Below are positions 5,952 through 8,111 of a stretch of DNA of 8,111 bases, piece by piece. The notes under the pieces are model-generated. The model was given only the letters and a program-made list of their open reading frames with translations, ran no database searches and was not told where the DNA came from. The translations under genes and the position numbers were made by a program. Numbering within the stretch: the first letter of the stretch is position 1; every line of letters begins with the position of its first letter. The DNA comes from Chromatiales bacterium. Lineage in GTDB: Bacteria > Pseudomonadota > Gammaproteobacteria > CAMYNG01. The DNA is taken from the NCBI GenBank assembly GCA_027021685.1, contig JALUTW010000344.1, positions 1-8,111 of the forward strand, given 5' to 3'.

Positions 5952-7904
5952 ATGTCCGAGTCCAAGGTCTATCCCGTGCCGCCCGAGATCGCCGCCCGCG
6001 CCCACATCACGGCAGAGCAATACGAGCAGATGTACCGCCGCTCGGTGGACGACCCCGACGGGTTCTGGGCCGAGCAGGCCGAGGCCTTCATCACCTGGTA
6101 TCAGCCCTGGCGTAAGGTCTCGGACTGGAGCTACGACGCGTCCGACCTGCACATCAAGTGGTTCGAGGGCGGCAAGCTCAATGCCTGCTACAACTGCGTG
6201 GACCGGCACCTGGAGACCCGCGGCGACCAGGTGGCCATCGTCTGGGAGGGCGACGATCCGGCCCGGGACGCGAAGATCACCTACCGCGAGCTGCACGAGC
6301 ACGTGTGCCGCCTGGCCAACGTGCTCAAGGCGCGCGGGGTCGGGAAGGGCGACCGGGTCTGCATCTACATGCCCATGATCCCGGAAGCGGCCTATGCCAT
6401 GCTGGCCTGCGCCCGCATCGGCGCCGTGCACTCCGTGGTCTTCGGCGGTTTCTCGCCCGAGTCTCTCAAGGACCGTATCCTGGACTCCGATTGCCGGGTG
6501 GTCATCACGGCCGACGAGGGCCTGCGCGGGGGCAAGACCGTTCCGCTCAAGGCCAACACCGACCAGGCGCTGGAACACTGCCCCAATGTTCACACGGTGA
6601 TCACCGTGCGCAATACCGGCGGCGACATCGGCTGGACCGAGGGCCGCGATGTCTGGTACCACGAGGCCACCGCGGAGGCCTCCACCCACTGCGAGCCCGA
6701 GGTCATGGACGCCGAGGACCCGCTGTTCATCCTCTACACCTCCGGCTCCACCGGCAAGCCCAAGGGCGTGCTGCACACCACCGGTGGTTACATGGTCTAT
6801 GCCGCCATCACCCACAAGTACACCTTCGACTATCACGACGGCGAGGTGTACTGGTGTACCGCCGACGTGGGCTGGGTCACCGGGCACACCTACATCGTCT
6901 ACGGCCCGCTGGCCAACGGTGCCATCACCCTCATGTTCGAGGGCGTGCCCAACTATCCCGACGCCTCCCGCTTCTGGCAGGTGTGCGACAAGCACAATGT
7001 GAGCATCTTCTACACCGCCCCCACCGCCATCCGCGCGCTCATGCGTGAAGGCGACGAACCGGTGAAGAAGACCTCGCGCAAGAGCCTGCGCATCCTGGGC
7101 ACCGTGGGCGAGCCCATCAATCCCGAGGCCTGGGAGTGGTACTACCACGTGGTGGGCGATGGCCGCTGCCCCATCGTGGACACCTGGTGGCAGACCGAGA
7201 CCGGCGGCCATCTCATCACGCCGCTGCCCGGCGCCACCCCGCTCAAGCCCGGTTCCGCCACCAGGCCGTTTTTCGGCGTGGTGCCCGGCATCATCGATAC
7301 CGAGACCGGCAGGCTCGTCGAGGGCGACGGCGAGGCACGCGGCGCCCTGGTGATCACCCGCCCGTGGCCGGGACAGATGCGCACCGTGTACGGCGACCAC
7401 CAGCGGTTCGTGGACACCTATTTCAAGACCTACCCCGGCTACTACTTCACCGGTGACGGGGCCCGGCGCGATGCCGACGGTTATTACTGGATCACGGGCC
7501 GCATGGACGACGTGCTCAACGTCTCCGGCCACCGCCTGGGCACCGCCGAGATCGAAAGCGCCCTGGTGCTGCACGACGCCGTGGCCGAAGCGGCGGTGGT
7601 GGGCTATCCCCACGAGATCAAGGGCCAGGGGATCTACGCCTACGTCACCCTGGTCAAGGGCGTGGAGCCGTCGGAGGAGCTGCGCCAGGAGCTGGTGGAG
7701 CTGGTGCGCCGCGAGATCGGGCCCATCGCCAAGCCCGACGTCATCCAGTGGGCACCCGGACTGCCGAAGACGCGATCCGGCAAGATCATGCGCCGCATCC
7801 TGCGCAAGATCGCGGAGAACGATGTGGAACACCTGGGCGACACCTCCACCCTGGCCGATCCGTCGGTGGTGGAAGACCTGGTGAAGAACCGCGCCGGCGC
7901 CTGA
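5952..7904 (+). CDS. acs: Acetyl-CoA synthetase (AMP-forming)
   Basis: Complete 650-residue enzyme of the ANL (adenylate-forming) superfamily, the usual length for Acs. It joins acetate, ATP and CoA through acetyl-AMP to give acetyl-CoA, AMP and pyrophosphate in the cytoplasm, feeding the TCA and glyoxylate cycles at low acetate. Visible landmarks: the CoA-contacting RGGK at about 194-197, the P-loop-like YTSGSTGKPKG at 262-272, DTWWQTETGG at about 410-419 (the paired Trp is typical of acetate-specific enzymes and restricts the acyl pocket), TGDGARRD with Asp502, the hinge segment GRMDDVLNVSGHR at about 516-528, and the C-terminal PKTRSGKIMRR with Lys611. That lysine is the catalytic residue which acetyltransferases (Pat) and sirtuin deacetylases control in known Acs enzymes. 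Start ATG has AGGAG six bases upstream. No ACT, kinase or other fusion is present. A promoter and inverted repeats lie in the upstream 150 bases. Confidence 0.98.
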   Translation: MSESKVYPVPPEIAARAHITAEQYEQMYRRSVDDPDGFWAEQAEAFITWYQPWRKVSDWSYDASDLHIKWFEGGKLNACYNCVDRHLETRGDQVAIVWEGDDPARDAKITYRELHEHVCRLANVLKARGVGKGDRVCIYMPMIPEAAYAMLACARIGAVHSVVFGGFSPESLKDRILDSDCRVVITADEGLRGGKTVPLKANTDQALEHCPNVHTVITVRNTGGDIGWTEGRDVWYHEATAEASTHCEPEVMDAEDPLFILYTSGSTGKPKGVLHTTGGYMVYAAITHKYTFDYHDGEVYWCTADVGWVTGHTYIVYGPLANGAITLMFEGVPNYPDASRFWQVCDKHNVSIFYTAPTAIRALMREGDEPVKKTSRKSLRILGTVGEPINPEAWEWYYHVVGDGRCPIVDTWWQTETGGHLITPLPGATPLKPGSATRPFFGVVPGIIDTETGRLVEGDGEARGALVITRPWPGQMRTVYGDHQRFVDTYFKTYPGYYFTGDGARRDADGYYWITGRMDDVLNVSGHRLGTAEIESALVLHDAVAEAAVVGYPHEIKGQGIYAYVTLVKGVEPSEELRQELVELVRREIGPIAKPDVIQWAPGLPKTRSGKIMRRILRKIAENDVEHLGDTSTLADPSVVEDLVKNRAGA

Positions 7905-7914
7905 TGCACCGCGG

Positions 7915-8111
7915 GTGACCAGCAGTCCCGCCGGACCCTTCGTCCCGGCCCCGGGCCTGCGGGGGCCCCACCGCCAGACCCTGTGGGCGGCCCTGGTGCG
8001 GCGCCCGCCGCCGGTGGCCCTCCGCATGGAACGCCTGGAGCTGCCCGACGGTGACTTCCTCGATCTGGCCTGGACCCCGGACAACGACGGCCCCCTGGTC
8101 CTGGTGCTGCC
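7915..8111 (+). CDS. yheT: YheT-like alpha/beta hydrolase, 3' end missing
   Basis: The reading frame opens at GTG 7915, ten bases after the acs stop codon, and runs off the window after about 65 residues. The visible N-terminus contains GLRGPHRQTLWAALVRR and RLELPDGDFLDLAW, followed by a hydrophobic strand PLVLVLP. This matches the start of the YheT family of alpha/beta hydrolases (PHLQT... LELPDGDF.DLAW... then HGLEG). The catalytic triad lies downstream and cannot be seen. The ATG at 7904 is followed by an in-frame stop after four codons, so GTG 7915 is the best start, although no clear ribosome-binding site precedes it; coupling to acs translation is plausible. The physiological substrate of the family is not firmly known. 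Confidence 0.85.
   Translation, partial: MTSSPAGPFVPAPGLRGPHRQTLWAALVRRPPPVALRMERLELPDGDFLDLAWTPDNDGPLVLVL

Noticed and set aside
7904..7918. ATG overlapping the acs stop codon as a start for the next gene.
   Set aside because: It meets an in-frame TGA after four codons. The YheT-like frame starts at GTG 7915.
4737..8084. A minus-strand open frame of 1115 codons opposite the exonuclease, acs and hydrolase genes.
   Set aside because: Its translation is low-complexity (rich in Gly, Ala, His, Val) and lies antisense to genes with clear catalytic motifs. Long antisense frames are expected opposite genes with very G/C-rich third codon positions.
1..8111. CRISPR arrays, tRNA/rRNA genes, insertion sequences, integrase or attachment sites.
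   Set aside because: No spaced direct repeats, RNA gene signatures, transposase motifs or terminal inverted repeats were seen, and base composition looks uniform across the window.

Overview
The window is a compact, GC-rich, almost fully coding stretch of a bacterial chromosome. Codon third positions are strongly G/C, ribosome-binding sites are of the AGGAG/GGGAGG type, and neighbouring genes are short-spaced or overlap. The protein relatives I recognise (an ActP/PutP-type sodium:solute symporter, a cNMP-CBS-DUF294 protein next to a DnaQ-like exonuclease, acetyl-CoA synthetase, a YheT-type hydrolase) form a set typical of Gammaproteobacteria. A high-GC lineage such as the Ectothiorhodospiraceae/Chromatiales is my best guess, but that is inference from gene content and composition only.

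Layout from left to right. (1) Bases 1-1475 are the C-terminal ~490 residues of a sodium:solute symporter whose start lies outside the window; a strong hairpin terminator follows at 1505-1546. (2) Bases 1564-2368 hold two overlapping plus-strand genes: a 77-residue two-helix membrane protein of unknown function and a membrane-anchored protein with three TPR repeats. (3) Facing them on the minus strand (2949 down to 2376) is a two-gene unit of small membrane proteins of 123 and 54 residues, preceded by a sigma-54-like -24/-12 sequence. (4) Bases 3061-5588 hold a cNMP-like/CBS/nucleotidyltransferase (DUF294) protein whose stop codon overlaps the start of a DnaQ-family 3'-5' exonuclease. (5) A small membrane protein (5607-5909) follows; its 3' end contains a likely promoter and inverted repeats for the next gene. 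(6) Bases 5952-7904 encode a complete acetyl-CoA synthetase. (7) The last 197 bases are the start of a YheT-like alpha/beta hydrolase that runs off the window.

Taken together this looks like an acetate (short-chain carboxylate) uptake and activation locus. The symporter would import the acid and Acs would convert it to acetyl-CoA. Between them sit a putative nucleotidyltransferase with two small-molecule sensing modules and a coupled exonuclease/phosphodiesterase. Such a pair near acetate permease or acs genes is known from other Proteobacteria, but its function is not established. The most interesting hypothesis is that the pair is a signalling or covalent-modification module for acetate metabolism. 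The accompanying small membrane proteins have no function I can recognise.
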